Source: Orientallactaga sibirica
Taxonomy: Eukaryota > Chordata > Mammalia > Rodentia > Dipodidae
Assembly (NCBI GenBank): GCA_036365145.1
Contig: JAEOAD010000029.1
Span: 22,677,001 to 22,741,000, forward strand
DNA length: 64,000 nt
Direction of reading: 5' to 3'
The position numbers and the translations under genes were made by a program. Numbering within the stretch: position 1 is the first letter of the stretch; the number at the start of each line of letters is the position of its first letter. This document shows positions 52,476 through 62,005 of this stretch, in pieces. The notes under the pieces were generated by a model. The model worked only from the letters and a program-made list of their open reading frames with translations. It was not told where the DNA came from and did not search any database.

Positions 52476-52828
52476 TGTTTAGCAGACAGCTTCAGGTTCA
52501 CTGAGATAAACTTCCAGACCAGGCACAGTTATGGAGGAGGGGATTTATTGAAGCTTAAAGATCCAGGGGAAGTTCCATAATGGCAGAAGCTGGGCTGCTC
52601 TTACAGGACCAGGCAAGAGACAAAGCCAAAAGCCAAAAGCACACAGCACAGCACACTTCAGGAACTCCAGCTAGGTACACTTTACATATCTTTAGATTGA
52701 AATCTCAAACTCACCACCACACCTTAAGATCCGCCCAGTGACACTGACTCTAGCCAGGTGGCTGCAGATTCAAACAATAAACTATAAAACACTGAATATA
52801 TTTGGGGCCATCTATTCAAACTACCAAA
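52476..52828 (-). mobile_element. Solo LTR, ERVL-MaLR type, in L1 3' UTR
   Basis: Same LTR family as 2571-2919: 'gataaacttccagaccaggc', 'tttattgaagctta', 'ccatctattcaaactacc'. Splits the L1 3' UTR. Confidence 0.75.
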
Positions 52829-53060
52829 ATGTGAATGTTAAGTCAGCACCAGAAATATGGACATCAAACTATAACGAGACAAGAGAGAAGAGCTAGGGAG
52901 ACAGAAGAGGAGCTACTTGACAAGTTAAGGGGAGGCAGAATATTGGGAGAATGTTGGAGAATAGTGGGTAGGGACAGCGGGGAGGGAATTACACAAAAGT
53001 TAAGACATCATGAATCAGTTCCACAGAAATCAGGACTACACAAAGCAAGGTGAATATGTG

Positions 53061-53529
53061 TCTATAATTATTATTACTGATCATGAAAAGTGAAAGATGC
53101 AAAAGTTTCTCTCAAGCACTTAACATATATTTTATCTTTATAATAACTTTAAGCCTTGAGATTTAATCTTCCTGGTTATTACATGACTGTTTTATTATTT
53201 GTGGAAACTCTTCCAAAATTCTTATCATTGATTCAGATTTGCTGCCAGGTGCAACTAACTAGGTAACTTCAGTCTTGTCAGGATTAAAATTGTACTTGCA
53301 GGTAGAGATTTTTATTACAAGGTGAAGATTATACACTGGAGCATGAAAGACAACCTTCAACTCCCCTTGACCAGTCTTCTCTGCTCTCCACTATTGTCAT
53401 TAAGAGGATTCACACTGTCTCATGTTCTCTATATTCTCAGCCATCATTGGGTTTCTTTCTGTGTTTTTATATGTATGTACACATGTATGTGTAGGTTCAT
53501 GTGAAAGTGTGTGTGCATGATTTTTGTGT
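53061..53529. other. Unannotated DNA
   Basis: Nothing recognised. It may include diverged L1 at its right end. Confidence 0.45.
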
Positions 53530-53784
53530 ATGGAGAGATGAATGGGTCTAGTTTCATTTTTCTACATATAGTTATCCAATTTGTCCATCACAATTTGTCG
53601 AAGATGCTGTCCTTCCTCCAGTCTATATTATTGGGACCTTTGTTGGAAGAGCAAGTAGCTGTAGTTACTTGGCCTAAGGTCTGAGTCTTCAATTCTGTTC
53701 CATTGGTCTATGTTTCTGTTTTTATACCAGTACCTCCAGAGGTTTTTGTTGCTGTTGTTGTTGTTTTGTTTTTCATATTTTTTC
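53530..53784 (-). mobile_element. L1 ORF2 fragment, antisense, left of the ERV
   Basis: Minus-strand translation contains '[17 protein letters not shown]'-like ORF2 sequence (about 53640-53730) and its downstream neighbour. It ends at a T/GTT-rich stretch directly against the truncated LTR. Confidence 0.75.
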
Positions 53785-54253
53785 CAAAAAGAGAGAGAGA
53801 GCCGGGCCAGCCGTTTCTCTCTTGAGGCTGAGCGAGAAGACAGGCGTCGGCAACTCAAACCTCCCCAAATCACCGGGAAAAAAAACCACATTGAGTCGCG
53901 GAGAAGCGTCTAAAGCGAAACTCGTCGTTTATTGTCAGGGAGATATTTTATGTGCTTTGAGGAAGGGGCGGGAAGAGGGGATGAGAGAAAGGTATAAGGG
54001 CCAATATTGAGGAAGGGGGTGGGAGAGGGGATGAGAGAAAGGTATAAGGGCCAATATTGAGGAAGGGGTGGGAAGGGGATGAGAGAAGGTATAAGGGCCA
54101 ACAGTATTTCATCACGTCAGCAGCAGCTGGGTGGAGGCAGTTTCAGCTTAGGTGCTGAGTCAGGGCAGGTACTCAGGCTCGACTAGGCCTTACCGGGAAT
54201 AGGCCAAGATTGGCTGGGCTAACCACTCGGCTTCACACGGGCAGAGCCCAACA
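53785..54253 (-). repeat. ERV 3' LTR, outer end truncated
   Basis: The inner boundary (sense TGTTGGGCTCTG) is at 54253 next to the polypurine tract. The outer boundary lacks the last ~35 bp found in the other LTR. Contains a poly(A) signal (sense AATAAACGACGAG, about 53922-53934), a CRE-like TGACGTGA (about 54112-54119) and a ~50-bp triplicate repeat. Confidence 0.9.
53958..54104 (-). repeat. LTR U3 triplicate, about 50 bp x 3
   Basis: Plus-strand units 'tgaggaaggggcgggaagag...ggtataagggccaatat' start at 53958, 54008 and 54058. The first has a GC box (ggggcggg). Such repeats in U3 commonly act as enhancers. Confidence 0.9.
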
Positions 54254-54273
54254 TCTCCCCCTTTTGTTTTTGT
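54254..54273 (-). other. ERV polypurine tract
   Basis: Sense ACAAAAACAAAAGGGGGAGA directly followed by the LTR start TGTTGGG: the second-strand primer site expected upstream of a 3' LTR. Confidence 0.9.
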
Positions 54274-54404
54274 AGAGCGGTGGATGGCATAGTCCCTGTC
54301 TAGGTTGTTCCCCTCTGGGAACCTTACCCGTCTCTGGGCACTATGCCTCTAGCCCGTTGACCACTCCACGCCCTGTCTTAGGTTGCCTCAGTCTGTCTGA
54401 GAGC

Positions 54405-54840
54405 TTACCCGTCGTTGGTTCGATGGAGGGCGGGGAGGATGTTAGGTGGATAGCCAGTAAGTGGAAAAGCCATTGTCTTTGAGTCGCAAACCTGTGGTGC
54501 CTTGGCCTGATGAAGTTTAATTGCCTCAAGCTGTTGGTGAATGAATTGTGTAATCTTATTAATTACACAGGGCCCGAGAGTGAGGATAAGAAGAAGGAGG
54601 GGTTCAGGGGAGGGAGATGGTAGGGTAAAGAGCAAGAAGAAGGAGGGGTCCAAGGGGAGGGAGAAGGTGGAATAAAAAGCCATGTAAGCTCGTCTACAGC
54701 AGGTTGTCTTAGGAGTCCCGACTCCTCTTCTGTAAATCTCTCTGGAGCTTTTCTGGCTTCATTCAGGTCTAGTAGCATCCATACCTTCAGTTGTTCCTGG
54801 GAAGAAATAGAGGCATAGTTCTCAGGGTGTGACACTCCCT
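54405..54840 (-). pseudogene. env: env remnant, 3' end only
   Basis: Between integrase and the 3' LTR there is only about 0.6 kb, where a betaretrovirus env would need roughly 1.7-2 kb. Minus-strand translation gives a hydrophobic stretch followed by 'GPCVINKITQFIHQQLEAI' (about 54525-54582), the pattern of a transmembrane subunit's membrane-spanning end and cytoplasmic tail. No surface subunit, furin-like site or fusion peptide is seen. The element therefore has no functional envelope. The deletion could predate insertion (intracellular spread) or follow it. Confidence 0.6.
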
Positions 54841-54849
54841 GGAAGATTG

Positions 54850-55660
54850 ATTATTATCATCCCCTTGTTGGGGTAAATATTTTAAGTCTCTTGCCGGTAC
54901 CCAAATAGGTCTTTTTTTCCTCTTGAGGAAAGACACATCCAAATCCTCTCCCTGCTGTGAGGAGGGGGTCTGGTCCCCTCCATGCCCCAGTTAATGGGTC
55001 CCTCCATTTGACCCAGATGGAGCTGTAGGTGACAGCTGAGGTCAATGTTTTTGAAAAGGGGACAAGTGTCTATCTTCTTTAGAAAAATTTAAAATATTTA
55101 GGGTTAATAATGCCTTTTTAGTTGGTCATGTGGGGTAGAGATTCCCCCTTTTGTTTTTGTAATTGAGATTTGAGAGTTTGATGATATCTTTCCACGATGG
55201 CTTGGCCCCTTGGGTTATATGGGATGCTGTGGAAAGTGAGATTTTCAGGTTTGGAGGAAATCTATAAAAGTTTTGCTTCTGAAGCAGGGACCATTATCGG
55301 TTTTGATTTGATCTGGCAATCCAAGGGTGGCAAAGCATTGAAGCATATGGCTAATAGCATGTTTAGTTTTTCCCCAGCATGTGCTGATGCCCAGCAAGCA
55401 TGGGAGAAAGTATCAACTGAGAGAAAAATATACTTAAGTTTTCCAAATGGAGAATAGTGAGTAACATCAATCTGCCAAAGGTGATTAGGGCGTAGTCCTC
55501 GAGGATTAGCTCCTGTAGTTTGAAGTGGAGGTACCTGGAAGAAAGGCTGACAGGATTTGCAAGTTCGGACAATTTTTTTAAGGTCCTTGACTGGCACATG
55601 GGGATATTTATGTTTAAGGCCCCTCAATTTATATGAGTTAATAAGTGGAAGTGTGTAGCT
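54850..55660 (-). pseudogene. pol: Integrase region of pol, frame-broken
   Basis: Sense order: HHCC zinc-binding region with 'KIVRTCKSC' (about 55546-55572), catalytic core with 'LWQIDVTHYSPFG' (first Asp, about 55440-55480), 'KTDNGPCF' (second Asp, about 55285-55306, in another frame), and 'GQAIVERYHQTLKSQ' (the Glu, about 55155-55200). The C-terminal part '[16 protein letters not shown]' is at about 54960-55020. All three catalytic acidic residues are legible, but at least two frame changes and stops separate them. Integrase inserts viral DNA into the host genome. This copy cannot be translated whole. Confidence 0.88.
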
Positions 55661-56110
55661 TCTGAGACTGTATTACATTGAGGCTGAGAGGCCAGTTTGT
55701 CAGCCAAATTGTTTCCTTTAGAGAGGAATCCTGGTAAATTTTGATGGCCTCTGAGATGTTGAAGAAAAATGGGGTTAATTCTTTGTTTAAGTAGGGGGCG
55801 GGCTTGAATCATTAATGGGGTTATAATATTGGAGTCCAGTCTAATATGGGCCTCAATTAGGTTGGGTAACAGGTTAACAACATAAAGGCTGTCAGAAAAT
55901 AAGTTAAATGGCTCCTGAATAGTGTCCAAAGCCAAAGCGACAGCAAATAGTTCTTTAAATTGTGCTGATCCTGTGACCTCATGGGAGATAGACTTTATGG
56001 GTATAGACTTTTCTCCCCTCCTTAAGGGAGGGTAAACAACTAGGGAAGCTCCCAAGCGCCCCCATCAGTGAATCTGGTAAGGAAATCAGGGTTGGGTTTA
56101 GATAAAAAAA
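55624..56110 (-). pseudogene. pol: RNase H region of pol
   Basis: Minus-strand 55624-56055 is open for 143 codons. 'TGSAQFKELFAVALAL' and 'FNLFSDSLYVVN' hold the expected catalytic Glu and Asp, and 'HLRGHQNLPGFLS' carries the conserved His region. The first Asp is in 'FTDGG' (about 56067-56082) in a different frame, so a shift lies near 56060. RNase H degrades the RNA strand during reverse transcription. Confidence 0.87.
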
Positions 56111-57340
56111 GTCTGGGGTCTCCATTCCAACCTAGAGAAGGAGCTCATCCATTTATAAGGACCATAGTGACAATCAATTATACCCAGAAACCCCTCGAGG
56201 GCAATAGCAACCCTGTTGTTATTTCTCTGAAGCCAAGTGAAGTCTGTTACCTTAAAGGGGTGACAATGACATGAGGCTCCGTGCCAAACAATCGGACAGA
56301 GGTGTCCCTGCCCTTTATAATGCAGTCTGCAATCTGGTTAGTTATAGAGTAAACTCTGGGGACTCCACCAAGGGAGAGGTGAATCCATTGGATGGGTTCT
56401 CCTTCCTGGGCCAACAGCGCAGTGCATAATGTTTCCCAGAGAAAATACAGAGGGAGATAGGTAAGTTAGGATCAAACCTCTTTAGGACAGCAGCATCAAT
56501 GGCCCGTTGTACCTTATGTAGAATTTGTTCATGATGAGGGGCAAGGTTATCTGAGAGGAGAGAGTAAGACCCTTTAAGAGGTCAAATAAAGGGGACAGTT
56601 CCTCAGTAGTTATGGGTATCAGGGCCTCATCCAATTAATTTCTCCCAGCACCTTTTGGAGTTGAGGCAAAGTATAGGATTTTTGAATATGGAGCTGGGGT
56701 TTGACAGGAGAAACAGTATCAAAGATAACCTGGAGCCCAAAATCTTGAAGGAGAGGCAGTCTGTACCTTTTCTGGAGCCACTTTAAAATCATTGGCCTGT
56801 AAAATGGCAAGGCATTTAGCAGTAAGGTCTTGGAGATCAGATGGGTTGGAATGACCTAAAATAATATCATCCATATAAATGTAGAATAAAATGTTAGGAT
56901 GATTAATCAAGGAAGAAAAGATATGAGACATGTAATATTGACAAATGGGGGGGCTGTTAGCCATGCCTTGAGGTAAGACGGTCCATTCAAACCTTAGGTC
57001 TGGTCCATGAAAGTTTGTTGAGGGTATGGAGAATGCAAATTTTTCTATATCATCTGGATGTAATGGAATAGAGAAAAAACAATCTTTAATATCGATAATG
57101 GTTAAGTAATGGGTGTTGGGAATGGCTGGAATCCAAGGGAGCCCTCTCTGGGGTCCCAAAAGCTATCATTCTCTCATTTATTTTTCTCAAATCATGTAAA
57201 AGTCTCCAAGAGCCATTAGGCTTCTTTATAATAAAAACGGAGAGTTCAAGGACTTGTTGAAGGTCGCACATGTCCTGAAGCCAATTGTTGTTTAACGAGT
57301 ATATGAAGTTGTTTTAGTTTAGGGGTAGGTATAGGCCACT
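56111..57340 (-). pseudogene. pol: Reverse transcriptase region of pol, frame-broken
   Basis: The best open piece is 56719-57159, with 'FYIYMDDIILGH' (YMDD active site, about 56858-56890) and 'VLPQGMANSPPICQYYMSH' upstream. The N-terminal part 'VWVEQWPIPTPKLKQL' (about 57302-57350) and 'VFIIKKPNGSWRLLHDL' (about 57192-57242) are in two other minus frames, and the thumb ('YTLPQLQKVLGEINW', about 56640-56685) in another. YMDD and this N-terminal layout fit beta-type RT. The stretch 56111-56600 is the connection domain, with stops. Confidence 0.9.
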
Positions 57341-57930
57341 GCTCGACCCATACTGGGGTCCCCAGGCACCCATTGAATCTTAGGAACTGGGGGTGAGCAG
57401 TGGCCCTTAGGATGGGGGTGAACCTGAGAATGTTTTTGTTTAATTTTTTCAAAATGAGGATCATCTCTATAGTTAGGATGGTAGGTCCTTCCTTCCTTAA
57501 ACTGTTTATTTTCTTTCTGGTCAAGTCTATCTTCACAGAAAGCCCTATGATTAGTAGTAATATAAGCCTCAGCTTCCCCAAGTATATCCTGGCCTAGGAG
57601 GTTGGCTGTTAGGCCTGACACCACTAGAGGCGCACCTCCCCACTATTATTGTCAGGGTCAATCCAGGTCTGCCAGTTAGCAGTTTCCCATGGCGTAGATT
57701 GTCCGCCCACACCCAGTAGGGGTTGGACCGGGACTAACTGCCAGGAGGAGGGACCTCCTCTTTTCTTATCACAATGCGGTCAGCCCCAGTGTCGATGAGA
57801 AATTTGAAAGTTTTTCCACCGACTGTTAGGTTCATTTTTGGTCTAAGTCCGGGTGTCAAAGGCACAGTCCAGTGTGTTTTGATTACCTTTTCCCCCTTAT
57901 TTAACGGGGCTGGGGATAGCCCCTGGGAAG
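57341..57930 (-). pseudogene. pro: Protease region (pro)
   Basis: Minus-strand sequence encodes 'GGKTFKFLIDTGADRIVI' at about 57765-57820. D-T-G is the aspartic-protease active site and is intact. Downstream, 'LTANLLGQDILGEAEAY' (about 57558-57608) resembles the C-terminal G-patch-like tail of betaretroviral proteases. A stop or shift lies between the two (about 57630-57760). I saw no dUTPase domain upstream. Confidence 0.85.
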
Positions 57931-58150
57931 TTTAAAGGTTCACCATGAAGGCTAAACTTGGACTTGCAATCTCTGGCCCAGTGAAGTCCCTTTTTGCATC
58001 GAGGACATGGCGTGCGGGGCAAGTTAGGGGTTGAGGAGTTATTGGGGTGCTTTTCCTATTGGGGCATTCCTTTTTAAAATGACCCTCTTTGCACCCAAAG
58101 CAAGATTGTCCCCTCCCCTGAGACCTGTTGGAGTGCACATTCTAGTGCAG
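57931..58150 (-). pseudogene. gag: gag nucleocapsid: two zinc knuckles
   Basis: Sense order: knuckle 1 'CFGCKEGHFKKEC' (about 58060-58100), one residue short of the usual C-x2-C-x4-H-x4-C, then knuckle 2 '[14 protein letters not shown]' (about 57965-58010), canonical spacing but in a different frame. Two knuckles fit betaretroviruses. In an intact gag they bind the packaging signal of genomic RNA. Confidence 0.88.
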
Positions 58151-59163
58151 CCATGTCCTCACGGCGAGAAGCCTGTAAGGCTGATGTCATAACTTTGATC
58201 TGATGAGAGGGGACCCTACATCTTGGTGGCTACAACCCATCTACTCATAGAGCGGTCCTTGAGTCCAGCGCAGGCCAACTTATGATCGCCTGTCATGCCT
58301 TCCCAGACCAGCATTTTTGCAAATTGGTCGCAGGGGGCCAGGGGAACTTTCTTTGTAGGCTTTTTCGACTCTCTCTATGAAAGTGGCCAAATCCTCACCG
58401 GACTTTTGGGTGACTCCTGTAATGGGGGTTCAGAGGGCCCTCCTCTAACTTTTTCCATGCAGCCATTCCCAAAGCCCGTGCTTGATCTCGATATGGATCA
58501 GGAATGGCAGCCTGCTGAAGACCGGTGAGAACTGGTCAGCAGTGCCGAGAGCATTCAAAGGTGATTGGTACTGGGGCTGGCGACTTGGTTTCGCTCAGCT
58601 TGAAGGCGACACTCATCCTGAAAAAAAAAGCACACCATTTTATGTACTGCGAGCCAGAGAGAACAGCTTTAGCAAGGTTCTTCCAATCTTGAGTGGTACA
58701 ATGATAATGAACTAAACCCTGAAGGATGGTCTCTGCCCAGGGGAGTTAGGCCCGTCCTCTGAGACAGCCTTTTAAGATCTTTTAAATTGTGAGCTTCCCA
58801 AGGATACCAGGCTGCAGGGCGGTTACCGTCAGGATTAACGTTAACAGGGAAGAGATCGACTATTCTTCCCCGGGGCCGTCCTCCCCATGGTAGGGCGGAG
58901 GGCAGAGGCGCTCAGAAATGGATTAGTAGGGGATCTGGAGGCGATGGACCTTTAGAGGGCTGAGGGCACTCTCAAAGGATTTAGGGGTGAATCTGAGGAC
59001 TCAGGCTGGGCCGAGGGGCTGAGATTGCTCTCTGTCCCTTCCTGGGTCAGGGTGTCGCCTTTTCGACCTCGGAGGCTGAGGTGGAAAACAGCCCTTTAAG
59101 GCCAACACAGCCGGGAGGGCCTCCAAAGGGTGGATCTCCCCTTTTTCTATCTGAGCTTTTTTA
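58151..59163 (-). pseudogene. gag: gag capsid and linker, multiple breaks
   Basis: Recognisable capsid-like pieces: 'YHCTTQDWKNLAKAVLSGSQ' (about 58650-58710) and 'KSGEDLATFIERVEKAY' (about 58360-58410), the latter where the major homology region should be. Several stops interrupt it. The part toward matrix (58870-59160) is proline-, arginine- and lysine-rich. Confidence 0.75.
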
Positions 59164-59349
59164 TCAGATCTTCAATTTTATCCCAGGTGTCCCAGTCAAA
59201 AGATTACTCTCCGGCAACCAGGGAGCAATCTTGAGTAAACAGCCCCATATCTGGAGGGCCTGATTATCAGATAGATTAAGGCCTTTACTTTTGAGTAGAA
59301 TCTGTAGTGACCCTAAGGCAGGATTTAGCTTAGATAAGGATTGTCCCAT
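59164..59349 (-). pseudogene. gag: gag matrix, start of gag
   Basis: The likely gag ATG is 59347-59349, giving 'MGQSLSKLNPALGSLQILL'. Gly-2 with Ser-5 fits an N-myristoylation signal. About 61 codons are open, then a stop (about 59164). 'DKIEDLIKKAQ' continues in another frame, so a 1-2 base change lies near 59210. The same frame stays open upstream of the ATG to at least 59550 (see the leader extension). Confidence 0.75.
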
Positions 59350-59550
59350 GTTATAAAGTTGAGGGAAGAGTATCTTTAACATCAGGGTAACAGTAATGCA
59401 TAAGAATACAACACAAGCACAAGGTCCCAAAAAGTAGCTAAACATGTTGTAGAATTTTTCTAAGATGGCCCCCACTCCAATGAGGGGGCAGGACACTTTG
59501 AGAGTTCTCCAGGTTTGCCCACGTGGTGAGCCTCCTCTAGGTTTGTCCAC
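59350..59550 (-). other. In-frame hydrophobic extension upstream of gag
   Basis: 67 codons open from an upstream ATG (59548-59550) into gag. It contains a hydrophobic run of about 24 residues, 'FSYFLGPCACVVFLCITVTL' plus 'MLKILF', ending about 7 residues before the gag Met. It could be a signal anchor or chance open leader. Confidence 0.45.
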
Positions 59551-59665
59551 GTGGTGAGTTTTCTTTTAGGTCTACCCACGTGGTGAGTTTCTTTTTAGGT
59601 TTGTCCACGTAGTGAGTTTCTACCACGTGGTGAGTTTTGTTTTTAGGTCTGCCCACGTGGTGCTT
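59515..59665 (-). repeat. CACGTG repeat array in the ERV leader
   Basis: Degenerate 28-30-bp units 'tttaggtttgtccacgtggtgag' (read as parts). CACGTG at 59520, 59548, 59577, 59624 and 59654, CACGTA at 59606, and one more CACGTG at 59845. Copies of 'aagatggc(g)ccccc' flank it at about 59463 and 59669. Confidence 0.9.
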
Positions 59666-60113
59666 CTAAGATGGCGCCCCCATTCAAATGGGGCAGGACA
59701 AAATAAGCGGCACCGCAGAAGCGGTCTGTCGGAAACCCAAAAATGAGAGGAAGAGAAAAGAACAAGAGATCTTGAAGTTTGGGACAGAGTTTTTTTTTAT
59801 TTAAATGAGGAGGCAAAGCGTTTAAAGTCTCCTTTAGGTCTGTCCACGTGGTGTGTCCGCCATGAACGTACTCGTTTAGAAATGGCGGCAAACCGGAAAT
59901 GGAAGGAAAGAGAAAGGAAGTTGAAGTAAGCACAGATTATAGAAGTAAAGATTAGAATATTAAATATGAAGATTACCTCATTACTTATGAGGATACACCC
60001 GTCAGCAGTCCGATTAGCTCGTCAGCTTAATGTTGAATTTTTTCGCCGTCCGTCAGCAGTCCGTAGTCCGTTTTGAATCCTCATACGTCCTCACATGGGG
60101 CAGTAGTTGCTGT
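59666..60113 (-). other. ERV 5' leader
   Basis: Non-coding stretch between the PBS and the repeat array. Includes 'gtcagcagtccg' twice (60002 and 60051), a plus-strand 'aaatggcggcaaacc' near 59880, and a T-run at 59792. Packaging and splice-donor signals are expected here but I cannot place them. Confidence 0.6.
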
Positions 60114-60132
60114 GCCCCACGTCTGGGCGCCA
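60114..60132 (-). other. ERV primer-binding site, tRNA-Lys type
   Basis: Sense TGGCGCCCAGACGTGGGGC, 3 bases after the 5' LTR. The tRNA-Lys1,2 complement is TGGCGCCCAACGTGGGGC, so it matches with one extra G. Lys1,2 priming is typical of type-D-like betaretroviruses. Confidence 0.88.
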
Positions 60133-60135
60133 AAA

Positions 60136-60597
60136 TGCGGGGCTTTTTCCCTCACCACCGGCAGGTAGAGCAAAAAGAGAGAGAGCCGGGCCAGCCGTTT
60201 CTCTCTTGAGGCTGAGCGAGAAGACAGGCGTCGGCAACTCAAACCTCCCAAATCACCGGGAAAAGAAAAAACCACATTGAGTCGCGGAGAAGCGTCTAAA
60301 AGCGAAAACTCGTCGTTTATTGTCGGGGAGATATTTATGTTTTGAGGAAGGGGCGGGAAGAGGGGATGAGAGAAAGGTATAAGGGCCAATATTGAGGAGG
60401 GGGTGGGAAGGGGATGAGAGAAAGGTATAAGGGCCAATATTGAGGAAGGGGTGGGAAGAGGGGATGAGAGAAAGGTATAAGGGCCAACAGTATTTCATCA
60501 CGTCAGCAGCAGCTGGGTGGAGGCAGTTTCAGCTTAGGTGCTGAGTCAAGGGCAGGTACTCAGGCTCGACTAGGCCTTACCTTGATGGGAATAGGCC
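60136..60597 (-). repeat. ERV 5' LTR, outer (U3) end truncated
   Basis: The inner end (sense ...GCCCCGCA) is intact at 60136. The first ~58 bp of U3 found in the 3' LTR are absent, cut off at 60597 against a SINE fragment. The U3 repeat is also triplicate (60343, 60393, 60441). Few substitutions against the other LTR, mostly homopolymer-length differences. Confidence 0.9.
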
Positions 60598-60638
60598 GCA
60601 GGCAAGAACTTGAACCACTAAGCTGTCTTTCCAGCCCC
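60598..60638 (-). mobile_element. SINE head fragment, antisense
   Basis: 'aaccactaagctgtctttcc' plus 'agcccc' is the complement of the tRNA-like head. The body and tail are missing where the LTR begins. Confidence 0.8.
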
Positions 60639-61715
60639 CTTCTTTGTCCCTTTTGGTTACTTTTCATTTGAAGTCTATTTTATCAGATATTAATATATCA
60701 ACACCCACTTGTTTCTTATTTCCATTTGCTTGGAATATCATTTTCCATCCTTTCACCCTGAGGAGTTGTCTGTCTTTAGTGGTGAGGTGGGTTTACTGAA
60801 GACAGCATATAGAAGGGTCCATTTTTTTGATCCACCCTGATAACCTGTGTCTTTTGATGGATGTGTTAAGACCATCCATAATTAAGTTTATAACTGTGAG
60901 GTTCAATTTAATCCCTGCTATGATGAGGTGTTTTATGGGGTTTGGTGCTTTCTTGTGTTTCATGTTTTTTTGAGCATGGTCTAGTTTTGGTTGTTGTGAT
61001 CTTCTTCTTCTTATCTTGAGATTGGTTGGCTGACTCTTCTGTGTGGAGTATTCCCTGAAGTATTCTCTGTAGGTTTGGCTTTGTGCTCATATAATCATAG
61101 AGTTGACTTTTTTCATGGAAAGTTTTCCTTTTACTATCTATTATGAGGGATACCTTTGCTGGGTATAGTAGCTTGGGTTGGAAGCCATAGTTTCTATAGA
61201 CTTTGAAGTGTTCCATTCCCAGCGCTTCTGGATTTCAGGATTTCCATTGAGAAATCTGAGATAATTCTGATGGGATTGACTATATTTGTAGTGAGTTGTT
61301 TTTCTCTTGCTGCTTTTAGCACTCTTTCTTTGTTTTCATTGTTAAGACTTTTAACTATGATGTGCCATGGACAGTTTCTTCTTTGGTCCTGTCTGCTTGG
61401 TGTTCTGTGGGCTTCTTATATATGGATTGGCCTCTCTTTTGAGAGATTGGGAAATTTTTCTTCAATAATTTTGTTGAATATGTTCTCTATGCCTCTGCCC
61501 TGGATTTGGTCATTTTAGGGTATCACATGGTTCCCTCTTATTCTGTTCACTTGATGTTTTGAATTTAGCAAAGTTTTTGGCCTCCTGATCAATGTCTTCT
61601 GCCTGGAAGCAGGCAGAGGTTCTGTCTTCCACATGACTAACTCTGTTAGTGAGAGGACTAGAGAGGTTTGTAAAAGTTCTATTTGATTTTTGGTTTTTGT
61701 TGTGTTATTCATTCA

Positions 61716-61753
61716 TTCATTTATTTATTTATTTATTTATTTATTTTGGAGAG

Positions 61754-61788
<35 letters not shown>

Positions 61789-62005
61789 AAGGTAGACAGA
61801 GATGGGCACGCCAGCAGTGTCTCAGCTGATGATAACGAAATCCAGATGTATGCACCCCCTTGTGGTCAAGTGCAGCATTGCGCCCTTGCGTCACTTTGCA
61901 TCTGGCTAAACGTGGGACCGGGAGATTGGAACTGCTGGAGATTGTAACCAGCGTTCTTAGGCTTAGGAGGCAGGCACCTTAACCCCTAAACCATCTCTCT
62001 AGCCC
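61716..62005 (-). mobile_element. tRNA-head SINE, body type B, antisense, in L1
   Basis: '(ttta)n' and '(ga)n' at the left, body complement 'gcgcccttgcgtcact', and the head complement 'ccatctctctagccc' at the right. 'ttgtgttatt' occurs on both sides as TSD. A ~20-bp repeat ('gagattggaactgctggaga') duplicates part of the body near 61920. Confidence 0.92.

Larger units (their letters stand above)
51405..53060 (+). mobile_element. L1 ORF2 C-terminus and 3' UTR, sense, interrupted twice
   Basis: Translation at 52120-52350 reads 'LPFDPALPFLGIYPKD' and 'TMFIVALFTISRNWNQCRCP', the ORF2 C-terminal end. Upstream 51405-51609 and 51849-52119 are the preceding ORF2 region with stops. The 3' UTR continues after an inserted LTR at 52829-53060 and includes the G-rich purine tract 'gggtagggacagcggggagg'. 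SINE at 51610-51848, LTR at 52476-52828. Confidence 0.85.
53785..60597 (-). mobile_element. Betaretrovirus-like ERV, minus strand
   Basis: Transcription sense is right to left: 5' LTR 60136-60597, Lys-type primer-binding site, long leader, gag, pro, pol, env remnant, polypurine tract, 3' LTR 53785-54253. The pol lineage is betaretrovirus-like by PBS, two gag zinc knuckles, the protease-RT layout and the RT 'YMDD' motif. Every gene has at least one frame break, and most of env is gone. The element is much richer in CpG than its surroundings, and the LTRs differ mainly by short indels, both suggesting a fairly recent insertion. Confidence 0.93.
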
